From CAZDUS01 sp964609375 (GTDB taxonomy: Bacteria > Verrucomicrobiota > Kiritimatiellia > CAIKKV01 > CAITUY01): DNA of 64,000 bases. Position 1 is the first letter of the stretch; each line of letters opens with the position of its first letter. The notes beneath the pieces are model-generated. The model searched no databases. It was not told the origin of the DNA and saw only the letters and a list, made by a program, of their open reading frames with translations. The stretch covers positions 1 to 64,000 of the forward strand of contig CAZSSA010000001.1 in NCBI GenBank assembly GCA_964609375.1. The letters are read 5' to 3'. Shown here one piece after another: positions 18,236-26,001 of the stretch. The translations under genes were made by a program, and so were the position numbers.

Positions 18236-18345
18236 GCCGATTCTCCCGTTATAAACAACCAAACAAGGCGCCCGACAAACACTACACCAGGCGCCCCTAA
18301 CACGGTCGGCACAATACCCTACTTTCTCATCAGAAACAACAACAC

Positions 18346-19230
18346 TTACAACCTGTGCGCCCGCTTTGCAGACTCAACGGTGTTGTAAAGGAGCATTGTG
18401 ATCGTCATGGGACCCACTCCACCGGGAACCGGAGTGATCATTCGTGCCTTTTCCTTGCAACCCTCAAAATCCACATCACCGACAAGCCGGAAGCCCTGCT
18501 TTTTGGTGGCATCTTCAACCCTGTTAACTCCAACATCAACCACCACGGCGCCATCCCGTATCATATCCGCTGTTACGGTATTGGGCCGCCCCACCGCCGC
18601 AATCACAATATCAGCTTGCCTGGTAAGGGAGGCAATATCCTTGGTCCGCGTATGACATACCGTAACGGTCGCATTGGCATGCTTCCCTTTTGCGATCAGC
18701 ATATTCGCCAAGGGTTTACCAACAATGTTGCTGCGGCCCACAATCACCACATGCGCCCCATCAATCTGAACTCCGCTGCGGGCGAGCATCTGCACTACAC
18801 CATGCGGCGTACAAGGCAAAAACGCTTTTTCCCCAATCACCATGCGTCCCACATTCATGGGATGAAATCCATCCACATCCTTATCCGGATCAATGGCCAG
18901 AAGCACCTCCGACTCGTCTAGATGCTTCGGCAAAGGCAACTGCACGAGAATGCCGTTAATCTTCGGATCCGCATTCATTTTTTTAACCAATGCAATCAAA
19001 TCCTGCTGACGGGTAGTCGCTGGTAGACGGTTGTCATCCGAAAAAATACCAATCTCGTGACACGCTTTTTCTTTGGCAGTCACGTAAGATCTTGAGGCCG
19101 GATCCTCGCCCACCAATATAACGCCAAGACCAGGCGTCACCCCCTGTGCTTTCATGCGCTGAACTTCAATCACCAATTCATCCCGAATCGCCTTGGCGAT
19201 TTCTTTCCCGTCAATCACAGCAGCCGTCAT
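18346..19230 (-). CDS. folD: bifunctional methylene-THF dehydrogenase / methenyl-THF cyclohydrolase
   Basis: 294 aa. It converts 5,10-methylene-THF to 10-formyl-THF reversibly. Motifs present: ASRSYVTAKEKACHEIGI with the cyclohydrolase Lys, GILVQLPLPKHLDE, KDVDGFHPMNVGR, VVIVGRSNIVGKPLANML for the Rossmann fold, and TPVPGGVGPMTITML at the end. ATG 19230 has GGGAGGG upstream. It lies between the metF-like gene and the AICAR transformylase gene, supplying formyl-THF to the latter. Confidence 0.96.
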   Translation of the reverse strand: MTAAVIDGKEIAKAIRDELVIEVQRMKAQGVTPGLGVILVGEDPASRSYVTAKEKACHEIGIFSDDNRLPATTRQQDLIALVKKMNADPKINGILVQLPLPKHLDESEVLLAIDPDKDVDGFHPMNVGRMVIGEKAFLPCTPHGVVQMLARSGVQIDGAHVVIVGRSNIVGKPLANMLIAKGKHANATVTVCHTRTKDIASLTRQADIVIAAVGRPNTVTADMIRDGAVVVDVGVNRVEDATKKQGFRLVGDVDFEGCKEKARMITPVPGGVGPMTITMLLYNTVESAKRAHRL

Positions 19231-19283
19231 GAATTCCCTCCCGCCCATATGGATTAATTACCTAACGCACGGAACATGCAGAT

Positions 19284-20078
19284 TTAATTCCAATGCCCTT
19301 TTAACAAAGGCAACTGTGTCTTATGCCCCACCATGGCCAGGTACATACCACAGCCGGCATAGGTTGTCTGCAACGCCTTGAGATTCGCCATCGGATCGTA
19401 AGGCACATCTTCTGGGATTGTGTACCCCACACATTCGGAAAGAAGGTGAAGTTTCTTTGACATCCAGCACTCGACAAACACTGGTATTCCGTGCTTCAGA
19501 AGACCCATCACCCGCTCATCCTTTCCAAGTACCGGTTGCGTACAGATAAACTGTGCGCCCGCTTCGATCTTGCGATGAAGCTTGTCCACTTCGTGGTCCT
19601 GTGGCTCATAGGGATTAAAAGCCACTCCCAGAGTGAACACACCAGGATAGGTCTTGTGAATATAGGCCACCAGTTCAACAGCAGTCACGGCATTACATGA
19701 TAATCCAATCGCTTGAGGTTGAAGCCGGGGCAACCGCTCGTTGCCATCGCCAGAAACAACAAGAATGTCTTTCGCACCCAGTGCAGCACACGTATCCAGA
19801 ATCTTATGCAAGTCATCCTTTGTGTGAAAGGTGTTCAAGTGAACAGAAAGTTGCCCGGGTTTGACCTCCAGCCCAAGCTCAGGAATGATATCCGTCGCCT
19901 GAAAACTCAAATGCCCCATCGGATTATCCGTAATACAGGCAACATGCCCCCCCTCCATCACCTGATTAAACTTGATCGCAAACTTCTCAAGATCACCTTC
20001 TAAATCTTCGGTGCTCTGTTTCGGGGTCACGACCTCAATGTGGTAAACTTTATTTTTAATATCGTCATGAATCGCCAT
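19284..20078 (-). CDS. methylenetetrahydrofolate reductase family protein (MetF-like, divergent)
   Basis: 264 aa, TIM-barrel reductase of the MTHFR family. SVHLNTFHTKDDLHKILDTC, ILVVSGDG, LGVAFNPYEPQ and AGAQFICTQPV correspond to family strands and FAD/folate-binding loops. The first strand reads YHIEVVTPKQ, where E. coli MetF has FEFFPP, keeping the catalytic Glu. It is somewhat shorter than E. coli MetF (296 aa). Expected reaction: methylene-THF to or from methyl-THF. The electron donor cannot be told from sequence, and no MetV-like partner gene is adjacent. ATG follows GAGGAA. Position between fhs and folD supports the assignment. Confidence 0.8.
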   Translation of the reverse strand: MAIHDDIKNKVYHIEVVTPKQSTEDLEGDLEKFAIKFNQVMEGGHVACITDNPMGHLSFQATDIIPELGLEVKPGQLSVHLNTFHTKDDLHKILDTCAALGAKDILVVSGDGNERLPRLQPQAIGLSCNAVTAVELVAYIHKTYPGVFTLGVAFNPYEPQDHEVDKLHRKIEAGAQFICTQPVLGKDERVMGLLKHGIPVFVECWMSKKLHLLSECVGYTIPEDVPYDPMANLKALQTTYAGCGMYLAMVGHKTQLPLLKGHWN

Positions 20079-20109
20079 TGTTGATTCCTCACTACTGTTG
20101 TTATCCGGC

Positions 20110-21885
20110 TTAGAATAAACCGCGAACTCTCCCTGTCTTTACATCAATATCGATGTTGGTAAAGGCCGGTTCTGATGCCATTCCCGGCATTAGCTTGATA
20201 TCCCCCGCCACCGGCACAACAAACCCGGCACCCCTGTAAACCAAGATATCGCGAATCGGCAACGTCCACCCTTTTGGCCGTCCTTTGACATCAGGCTCGT
20301 GCGAAAGGCTCAGATGCGTTTTGACCATACAGGTCCCTAATGCCGCCGTAGCCGGCTCCGACTCAAACCGCTTCGCCTTTTCAAGCGCCACATCGCTATA
20401 CGTCACACCATCCGCCCCGTAGATCTCCTTCGCAATCCGCTCAATGCGAACACGAAGTGGCGTGTCAAGGTCATAGAGAAACTTGAAGTTGTTTTTTTCA
20501 GCCGCCGCCGCCACGACCGTCTCCGCCAATTCTCGGGCACCCTCCCCGCCTTTGAGCCAATGCTGCGAAAGTGCAGCATACGCCCCATTGGCTTCGGCAA
20601 CTTTACGAACTAAAGCCACTTCATTGGGCGTGTCAGTATGAAACCCATTGATGCACACCACTGGCCGCACGCCGCTCTTCTTGACAATCTCGATATGCGC
20701 CGCAAGATTCTCACATCCCTTCTCAAGAAGACCGAGATTCTCGCGCGTGTAAGCTTCATCAAGCTTTGCCCCGGGCTTCACCGCTGGACCGCCACCATGC
20801 ATCTTGAGGGCCCGAATCGTGGCTACAATAACAACGGCACTCGGCTTGAGTCCCGAAACGCGGCACTTCAAGTTCCAGAATTTCTCAAACCCAATGTCAG
20901 CGGCAAAACCACTCTCAGTAACATGGTACTCCGCTAGACGCGTGCCAATTTCATCGGCAATGATGGAACTCTGACCAATGGCGATATTGGCAAACGGTCC
21001 GGCATGCACGAAGATCGGCTGCCCTTCGATCGTCTGGAGCAAATTCGGATTGATCGCATCCACGAGCCACGCCGCCATGGCGCCATCTACCTTTAGATCC
21101 GCTGTGGTAATTTCGTTCCCCTCCTTGTCGGAAGCGACGACCATCTTCGCCAAGCGCTCCCTTAAATCGCGCAGATCCTTGGCCACGGCGAGAATTGCCA
21201 TCACCTCGCTGCCAACCGAAATCTGGAACCCAGACTCCATCTCAAAACCATCCATCTTTCCGCCGCGACCGATGATGATGTTTCGCAGACTCTGGGCGCA
21301 CAAATCAATACACCACTTGATCGCCACTCGCTTGGGATCAACATTAAGTCGCCGAATCCCCGTTCGAGCCAGCCGGGCATCATCGTAGTTGCGCTCATGC
21401 TGCATCCTTGACGTCAATGCAACCATGGCTAAGTTATGGGCATTAGTAATGGAGTCAATATCCCCCGTCAGGCGAATCGAAAAGGGAGCCAGAGGAATGC
21501 ATTGCGCCAGCCCACCCCCGGCAGCAGACCCCTTAATATTAAATGTTGGCCCACCGCTCGGCTGGCGGATGGCTCCGATAACCGTTTTGCCAATCTTCCC
21601 AAGCCCCTGAACCAACCCTATCGTGGTGGTAGTCTTTCCCTCCCCAAGGGGCGTCGGCGTAATGGCTGTAACATCAATGTACTTCCCGCACGGAAACTGA
21701 TGTATACGCTCCATGACCATGCGTTGGTCCACCTTCGCCAAGTTCCGGCCCATGGGAATCACTTCATCAGGCAATAAGCCCATGTTTGAAGCCAAGACCG
21801 AAATCGGCTTCATGAAAGGCTCCGCGGCCTCCGCAATCTGCCAATCCTTCATCCGTGTCGGGTCCAGAATTACTCTATTCGTCAT
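20110..21885 (-). CDS. fhs: formate-tetrahydrofolate ligase
   Basis: 591 aa. ATP-dependent joining of formate and THF to 10-formyl-THF, which can run backwards to make ATP. Motifs: TPTPLGEGKTTTTIGL (P-loop), RQPSGGPTFNIKGSAAGGG, HAGPFANIAIGQSS, the KMHGGG loop and VPVAGDIKLMPGM near the end. It is longer than the Clostridium/Moorella enzymes by about 30 residues, chiefly at the N-terminus. ATG 21885 has AAGGATG upstream. Large codirectional cluster with pterin methyltransferase upstream and metF-like/folD downstream. Confidence 0.96.
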   Translation of the reverse strand: MTNRVILDPTRMKDWQIAEAAEPFMKPISVLASNMGLLPDEVIPMGRNLAKVDQRMVMERIHQFPCGKYIDVTAITPTPLGEGKTTTTIGLVQGLGKIGKTVIGAIRQPSGGPTFNIKGSAAGGGLAQCIPLAPFSIRLTGDIDSITNAHNLAMVALTSRMQHERNYDDARLARTGIRRLNVDPKRVAIKWCIDLCAQSLRNIIIGRGGKMDGFEMESGFQISVGSEVMAILAVAKDLRDLRERLAKMVVASDKEGNEITTADLKVDGAMAAWLVDAINPNLLQTIEGQPIFVHAGPFANIAIGQSSIIADEIGTRLAEYHVTESGFAADIGFEKFWNLKCRVSGLKPSAVVIVATIRALKMHGGGPAVKPGAKLDEAYTRENLGLLEKGCENLAAHIEIVKKSGVRPVVCINGFHTDTPNEVALVRKVAEANGAYAALSQHWLKGGEGARELAETVVAAAAEKNNFKFLYDLDTPLRVRIERIAKEIYGADGVTYSDVALEKAKRFESEPATAALGTCMVKTHLSLSHEPDVKGRPKGWTLPIRDILVYRGAGFVVPVAGDIKLMPGMASEPAFTNIDIDVKTGRVRGLF

Positions 21886-21939
21886 GATTCCATCCTTCCT
21901 GCTTTCGCACTCACGATCCTCGGCTCGTAAAACCAACCG

Positions 21940-22962
21940 CTATTCGACTCCCAAACGGCCTTCCCGGTGCGCCGTAATGTATTCCACCCCGTAAAGATCT
22001 TCTCCGGTTAACAACGCCTTCGCTAATGCAAACGCCTCGGTGGTTGTATCCACCCCGGCGAGAATCTTGCTGTTCATCTGAAGCGGGTCCAGTATCCCAC
22101 TGTCAGCCCCTGCTTCCACCGCGAGCCATGTGAACACCTGATTAATGAGTTTTCTGCCCGGCATGCCAAAGGAGACATTACTCAAGCCGCCGGTGATATG
22201 AATGTCAGGACCATACTGCTTTCGAATGGCCGCCACCGCATCGATAAACCCCTTGGCATTATTTGAGTCCGTGGCCACTGGAAAAACCAATGGATCAATG
22301 TAGACATCTCCACCACGAATCCCTGCGGCCTCCAACGCTGGCATCAACCGCGCAATATTCACCAACCGCTGTTCTGTGTCCGATGGTAGATCCTTCTCTC
22401 CTGCCGCCGAGGCAATAACCACGGCCTTAAATTCAGCCGCAACTCGAATCGAATCTTGCCGCTCTAATGACACGGAGTTAACCATTGGACGCCCACGCCC
22501 CATATCGCAGGCTTCAAGACCAGCACGCAATATCTCAGGGTTGGATGAATCGATACTTAGCGGCAATCGGCTTTTCCCTTGAACCACTTTCGCCACCCAC
22601 CGAATCCCCCGGCACCGCTCCTGAATATCCGTACTAAACTCATCAACATTAATATCAAGAAACGATGCATCCGACGCCTCTTGGCGTTGCGCCAAATAGG
22701 AAAGGTAATCCGCCGCCGCCGATTTGCCATTGGCATCACCATACAATCCTTGCCACACGGCGACAGCACAATGCTTAACCTTGCCATTTTCCCAATCGGC
22801 TGTTTTAAGAAACGCATCGGGAATTGGCAAATACCGTGTATCCCCCTTCCCTCCATACACAATGGCGAACCCTCCCCCATCCGCAGGCTTGACGAAATTT
22901 CCGCCAACTTTGTAAACACGGGTGCAATGGATATTCTCGCCAACAACAATCAGTTTTTTCAT
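21940..22962 (-). CDS. pterin-binding methyltransferase (AcsE/MtgA-like methyl-THF:corrinoid methyltransferase)
   Basis: 340 aa of the dihydropteroate-synthase-like TIM barrel. SFLDINVDEFS, LPLSIDSSNPEILRAGL, MVNSVSLE, ITGGLSNVSFGMPGRKLINQVF and ADSGILDP match the methyl-THF methyltransferase branch (AcsE, MtgA, MtvA) better than the folate domain of MetH. Expected role: moving a methyl group between methyl-THF and a corrinoid protein. No corrinoid protein or [4Fe-4S] corrinoid partner is encoded in the window. ATG has GGGAGA upstream. It lies directly after a homocysteine methyltransferase gene and before fhs. Confidence 0.84.
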   Translation of the reverse strand: MKKLIVVGENIHCTRVYKVGGNFVKPADGGGFAIVYGGKGDTRYLPIPDAFLKTADWENGKVKHCAVAVWQGLYGDANGKSAAADYLSYLAQRQEASDASFLDINVDEFSTDIQERCRGIRWVAKVVQGKSRLPLSIDSSNPEILRAGLEACDMGRGRPMVNSVSLERQDSIRVAAEFKAVVIASAAGEKDLPSDTEQRLVNIARLMPALEAAGIRGGDVYIDPLVFPVATDSNNAKGFIDAVAAIRKQYGPDIHITGGLSNVSFGMPGRKLINQVFTWLAVEAGADSGILDPLQMNSKILAGVDTTTEAFALAKALLTGEDLYGVEYITAHREGRLGVE

Positions 22963-22986
22963 GAACGAATCTCCCTTAAGCCAATA

Positions 22987-23895
22987 TTACCGATTTTTAC
23001 TCTTAACATTTTGAAGCCGCTTCAACACAGATCCAATAGCCCGTATATGTTCAGGGGTAGTGCCGCAGCAACCACCTATAATCGATGCGCCTGCTTTAAC
23101 CATGGCCGGAATCCACCCCGCTGACACTTCCGGGACTTCCGGAAACACATCCATTCCGTCTATATTCTTCGGCAGTCCGGCATTCGCCTGAACCATGATC
23201 GGCACATCAGGAACGGCAACCCGTATCTCCCTCACTATCGCCACCATCTGCTCCATTCCCTGTCCACAGTTTGCACCCACAATATGCGCACCGGCGTCCA
23301 CTGCCGCTCGCGCCGCGTCAGCCGGTGTCACGCCCATCATCGTATGGTAACCTCCGTCCGCCGTGTGCTGAAAGGTGAACGTGCATAGGATCTCTAGAGA
23401 GCCTTGCTCCTTTGCCGCCTTGACAGCCAAACAAGCCTCGTCAATTGCAGACATGGTCTCTATGCATACCGCATCCGCCCCTCCAGCCGCCAGGGCATCT
23501 ATCTGCTCTTGAAACGCTTCATAAATCTCTTCCTCTGTGACATCGCCCATTAGAAGCATCTTACCTGTCGGTCCCACGGACGCAATAACATGCCGGTCGA
23601 CGCCAGCCGCTTCACGGGAGATTGCCGCTGCAGCCCTGTTCAATTCCACCACCCGTCCCTGCAATCCAAAATACTCCAACTTGAACCGAGTCCCTCCGAA
23701 ACTGTTTGTTTCAATCATGTCGCATCCTGCTTGAACATAGCGACACGCCACGTCCAATACTTCATCACGATGCTCAACGCACCACAATTCTGGACACTCC
23801 CCTGGCTTGAGTCCCTTCTTCTGCAAAAAAGTCCCCCATGCTCCATCAGATAAAAGTAACTCGCCGGCTCTTACTCGCTGGGCTATCGGTTTCAC
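22987..23895 (-). CDS. homocysteine S-methyltransferase family protein (MetH N-domain type)
   Basis: 302 aa. Zn/homocysteine-binding barrel with LSDGAWGTFLQKKGL, DMIETNSFGGTRFKL, GANCGQGMEQM and GGCCGTTPEH; the last two give the three Zn-ligand cysteines. Corresponds to the first module of cobalamin-dependent methionine synthase without its other modules. The start is best taken as GTG 23895, which has GGAGGA 6 nt upstream; the TTG 18 codons earlier lacks one. First gene of the one-carbon cluster. Methyl donor unknown: a methyl-corrinoid, as in MetH, is most likely given the neighbouring pterin methyltransferase, but a betaine or S-methylmethionine cannot be excluded. Confidence 0.86.
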   Translation of the reverse strand: MKPIAQRVRAGELLLSDGAWGTFLQKKGLKPGECPELWCVEHRDEVLDVACRYVQAGCDMIETNSFGGTRFKLEYFGLQGRVVELNRAAAAISREAAGVDRHVIASVGPTGKMLLMGDVTEEEIYEAFQEQIDALAAGGADAVCIETMSAIDEACLAVKAAKEQGSLEILCTFTFQHTADGGYHTMMGVTPADAARAAVDAGAHIVGANCGQGMEQMVAIVREIRVAVPDVPIMVQANAGLPKNIDGMDVFPEVPEVSAGWIPAMVKAGASIIGGCCGTTPEHIRAIGSVLKRLQNVKSKNR

Positions 23896-23937
23896 ACGCC
23901 ATCCTCCTTCACCGAATAAATATGGACATTCTGCCTG

Positions 23938-23981
23938 TTTATATTCCAAAATATTGTACTTTGTCGCATTTTTTTTGTACT
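23938..23981. promoter_or_regulatory. candidate regulator operator and promoter between the C1 cluster and the PocR-type regulator
   Basis: TTGTACT occurs twice as a direct repeat (23954-23960 and 23975-23981), exactly 21 bp apart, which is two helical turns and the usual geometry of AraC-family half-sites. Read leftward, the nearer copy lies 10 nt upstream of a TATAAA-like -10 box (23938-23943) for the methyltransferase gene, whose -35 match is poor, as expected for an activated promoter. Binding is inferred. Confidence 0.4.
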
Positions 23982-23991
23982 GTTAAGCAAA

Positions 23992-25383
23992 GTGAAATCC
24001 GCCTCTCAAAACAATAAGATTTCAGCTGTTCTTGATAATATCGGCAGAACCTCCGGACAAGGCGCTGTTTATCACGGGCTACATGATCAGACAATGTTGC
24101 TCAACAACAGAGTCTGCTCCTTTTGCGTCCATGCCCTCAACCACGCGGTGTCAGCCCCCCTATGCCGTTACTCATGCTGCAATGCCACCGTTCACGCCAT
24201 GGCTTCTGGTGAACCCTATTTCTACCAATGCTGGGCAGGCCTCCTGTTTATAACGATCCCAGTTGCCCCCCAAAACCACTGTTCAGGGGGCATAACCATG
24301 GGTGGATTTCACACCCCTGAGCAACATCAGGATATTCGCGATACAATCGAACAAGCACTTAAAACATGGCCGACAATTGATGCAAACCCTTTCCTTGCCA
24401 AACTGACCTCGCTCCATTCAATATCCACAAGCGCCCTGAGGGGCCTCGGTCACTTAGCCATGGAATCAACTTTTTCAAGTGGCTTAAACTCCAGCGGCTT
24501 CTTCCTCGCTCAAAATGAGAAGTACAACCAACAACGTCGCATCGCTGAAGCATTTGAAGACCTTCGCACACAGAATGTTTCCACATCGGACCTGTTGAGT
24601 GATGCCTACCAATTAGTCACCTTCCTGAGCCGCAATGATCGAACCAATGCCATGGAATTCGTTTCTCGCTATCTCGCCAAATTACTCATGGCCAGCAACT
24701 GGGATCTTATAAAATTGAAAGCCCACGTCCGGATATTATTAGCCGTAATCACAAGCCACGACATCTTAAATGGTATTCCTTGGGCGGTAGCCACCAGTCG
24801 CGAGTTGCGACATATGGCAAGACTTGAACAGGCGTCAACCACCGAAGAAAGTTGCTATGAAGTATCTGAATGGATCCTTCAATATTTCCGAAAACCTGAG
24901 CGCATTTTCATTGATGGCCGTCGTCTTGGCGATCGGATTCTGAGCTGGATGCAGGCGCATTATCAGGAAACAGTCACCCTGTCAGTCGCCTCAAAAGCAA
25001 TCGGCGTGAGCACCTCAACCCTGGTCCATCGCCTACCCAGTGAAACGGGAAAAACATTCAAGCAGTTACTTCAGGAAATACGGATTACCGAGGCCAAGAA
25101 GCTTCTGGCAACCAGCGCTTTGGACATCAGCACTGTGGCAGAAAACTGCGGATTCTTTGACCAGAGTCACTTCACCCACGAGTTCAAACGAGCCATCAGC
25201 ATCACGCCAGGACAATTCCGCAAGTTACTCGCTATTCCGGAAATTGCCCTGCGGACTCCTAATACCATCAGCCTTGACGAACCCTTCATCTCAACACGCG
25301 CACTTGACAAAAAGACGTCGGGTCGGAAATCCACCTGTCGCCGTGATAAGCACCCCCGCCATTCCCGGAAAGCATCACCATAA
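23992..25383 (+). CDS. PocR-type sensory domain, AraC-family transcriptional regulator
   Basis: About 463 aa. The N-terminal ~105 residues resemble the PocR ligand-binding domain: Cys-rich VCSFCVHAL, CRYSCCNATVHAM, then YQCWAGLLFITIPV and GGITMGGF. A middle helical region of no clear family follows. At about 327-415 lie two AraC helix-turn-helices: LSVASKAIGVSTSTLVHRL and DISTVAENCGFFDQSHFTHE, followed by F-K-R. A charged tail of about 45 residues ends it. The start is GTG 23992, with no obvious ribosome-binding site; ATG 24093 would cut the PocR domain. Divergent from the one-carbon cluster, so likely its activator and itself autoregulated. PocR domains are known from propanediol/cobalamin regulation; the ligand here is unknown. 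Confidence 0.75.
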   Translation: MKSASQNNKISAVLDNIGRTSGQGAVYHGLHDQTMLLNNRVCSFCVHALNHAVSAPLCRYSCCNATVHAMASGEPYFYQCWAGLLFITIPVAPQNHCSGGITMGGFHTPEQHQDIRDTIEQALKTWPTIDANPFLAKLTSLHSISTSALRGLGHLAMESTFSSGLNSSGFFLAQNEKYNQQRRIAEAFEDLRTQNVSTSDLLSDAYQLVTFLSRNDRTNAMEFVSRYLAKLLMASNWDLIKLKAHVRILLAVITSHDILNGIPWAVATSRELRHMARLEQASTTEESCYEVSEWILQYFRKPERIFIDGRRLGDRILSWMQAHYQETVTLSVASKAIGVSTSTLVHRLPSETGKTFKQLLQEIRITEAKKLLATSALDISTVAENCGFFDQSHFTHEFKRAISITPGQFRKLLAIPEIALRTPNTISLDEPFISTRALDKKTSGRKSTCRRDKHPRHSRKASP

Positions 25384-25409
25384 AAAAACCCGCCGTCTAT
25401 TACGGCGGG
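25382..25409 (-). terminator. rho-independent terminator of the ribosomal super-operon
   Basis: On the minus strand CCCGCCGT, a 5-nt loop and ACGGCGGG form an 8-bp GC stem (25389-25409) followed by seven T (25388-25382), about 30 bp after the rplQ stop. It overlaps the last codon of the convergent regulator gene. Confidence 0.9.
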
Positions 25410-25438
25410 CTCATGCAAGCGATCGCGAAACTCCTATT

Positions 25439-25903
25439 TTACTCTACTTTCTTCTCGTCGTCACCTTTGGTGCCGTCCGGAGTTTCACCTTCCGGCTTCG
25501 TTTTCCGTCGCTTATCGACCTGGGCGAGATCAACCCACTCCAAAACCACCATTTCAGAAGCATCGCCACCTCGCTGCCCAACCCGCACAATCCGAGTATA
25601 ACCACCGGGCCTGTCCTTGTACTGCGGCGCAATCATCTCGAAAAGCCGCGTCACATGCTTTCGATGCCGAAGCACTTCCAATACCTTCCGCTTGGCATTC
25701 ATCAAGTCCTCTGGCTTTCCAGAAACAAGGGCTTTCTTGGCAGTAGTCACGAGCTTCTCTGCAAGCTTTCTAGACAATCTAGCCTTCTGGATTGTCGTCT
25801 GGATCCTTTGCTCCTGAATAAAATTACTAACCAGCGAACTGAGCAAAGCCTTCCGCGCTTCCGGAGACCGACCAAGTTTTACACTATTCTTCCTGTGTCG
25901 CAT
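25439..25903 (-). CDS. rplQ: 50S ribosomal protein L17
   Basis: 154 aa. The L17 core is clear: MRHRKNSVKLGRSPEARKAL, LVSNFIQEQRIQTTIQKAR, and GGYTRIVRVGQRGGDASEM. A charged C-terminal tail of about 30 residues (KPEGETPDGTKGDDEKK) exceeds the compact E. coli form (127 aa). Last gene of the array, with a terminator 30 bp downstream. Confidence 0.96.
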   Translation of the reverse strand: MRHRKNSVKLGRSPEARKALLSSLVSNFIQEQRIQTTIQKARLSRKLAEKLVTTAKKALVSGKPEDLMNAKRKVLEVLRHRKHVTRLFEMIAPQYKDRPGGYTRIVRVGQRGGDASEMVVLEWVDLAQVDKRRKTKPEGETPDGTKGDDEKKVE

Positions 25904-26001
25904 ATCTAACTCCCAACAACCACTTACTACCCCACATTAGCTCTCAGGGCAATTACTGGCTTCTTCAACCCGTTAATAACATCGCCCGACAAAAACAGCA
26001 C

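Noticed and set aside
18263..19283. ZTP (pfl) or SAM riboswitch in the one-carbon cluster gaps
   Set aside because: The gaps before the AICAR transformylase (110 bp), folD (53 bp) and metF-like genes are too short or lack the conserved pfl/SAM core sequences. Only a repeated AGGCGCCC was seen, without a clear fold.
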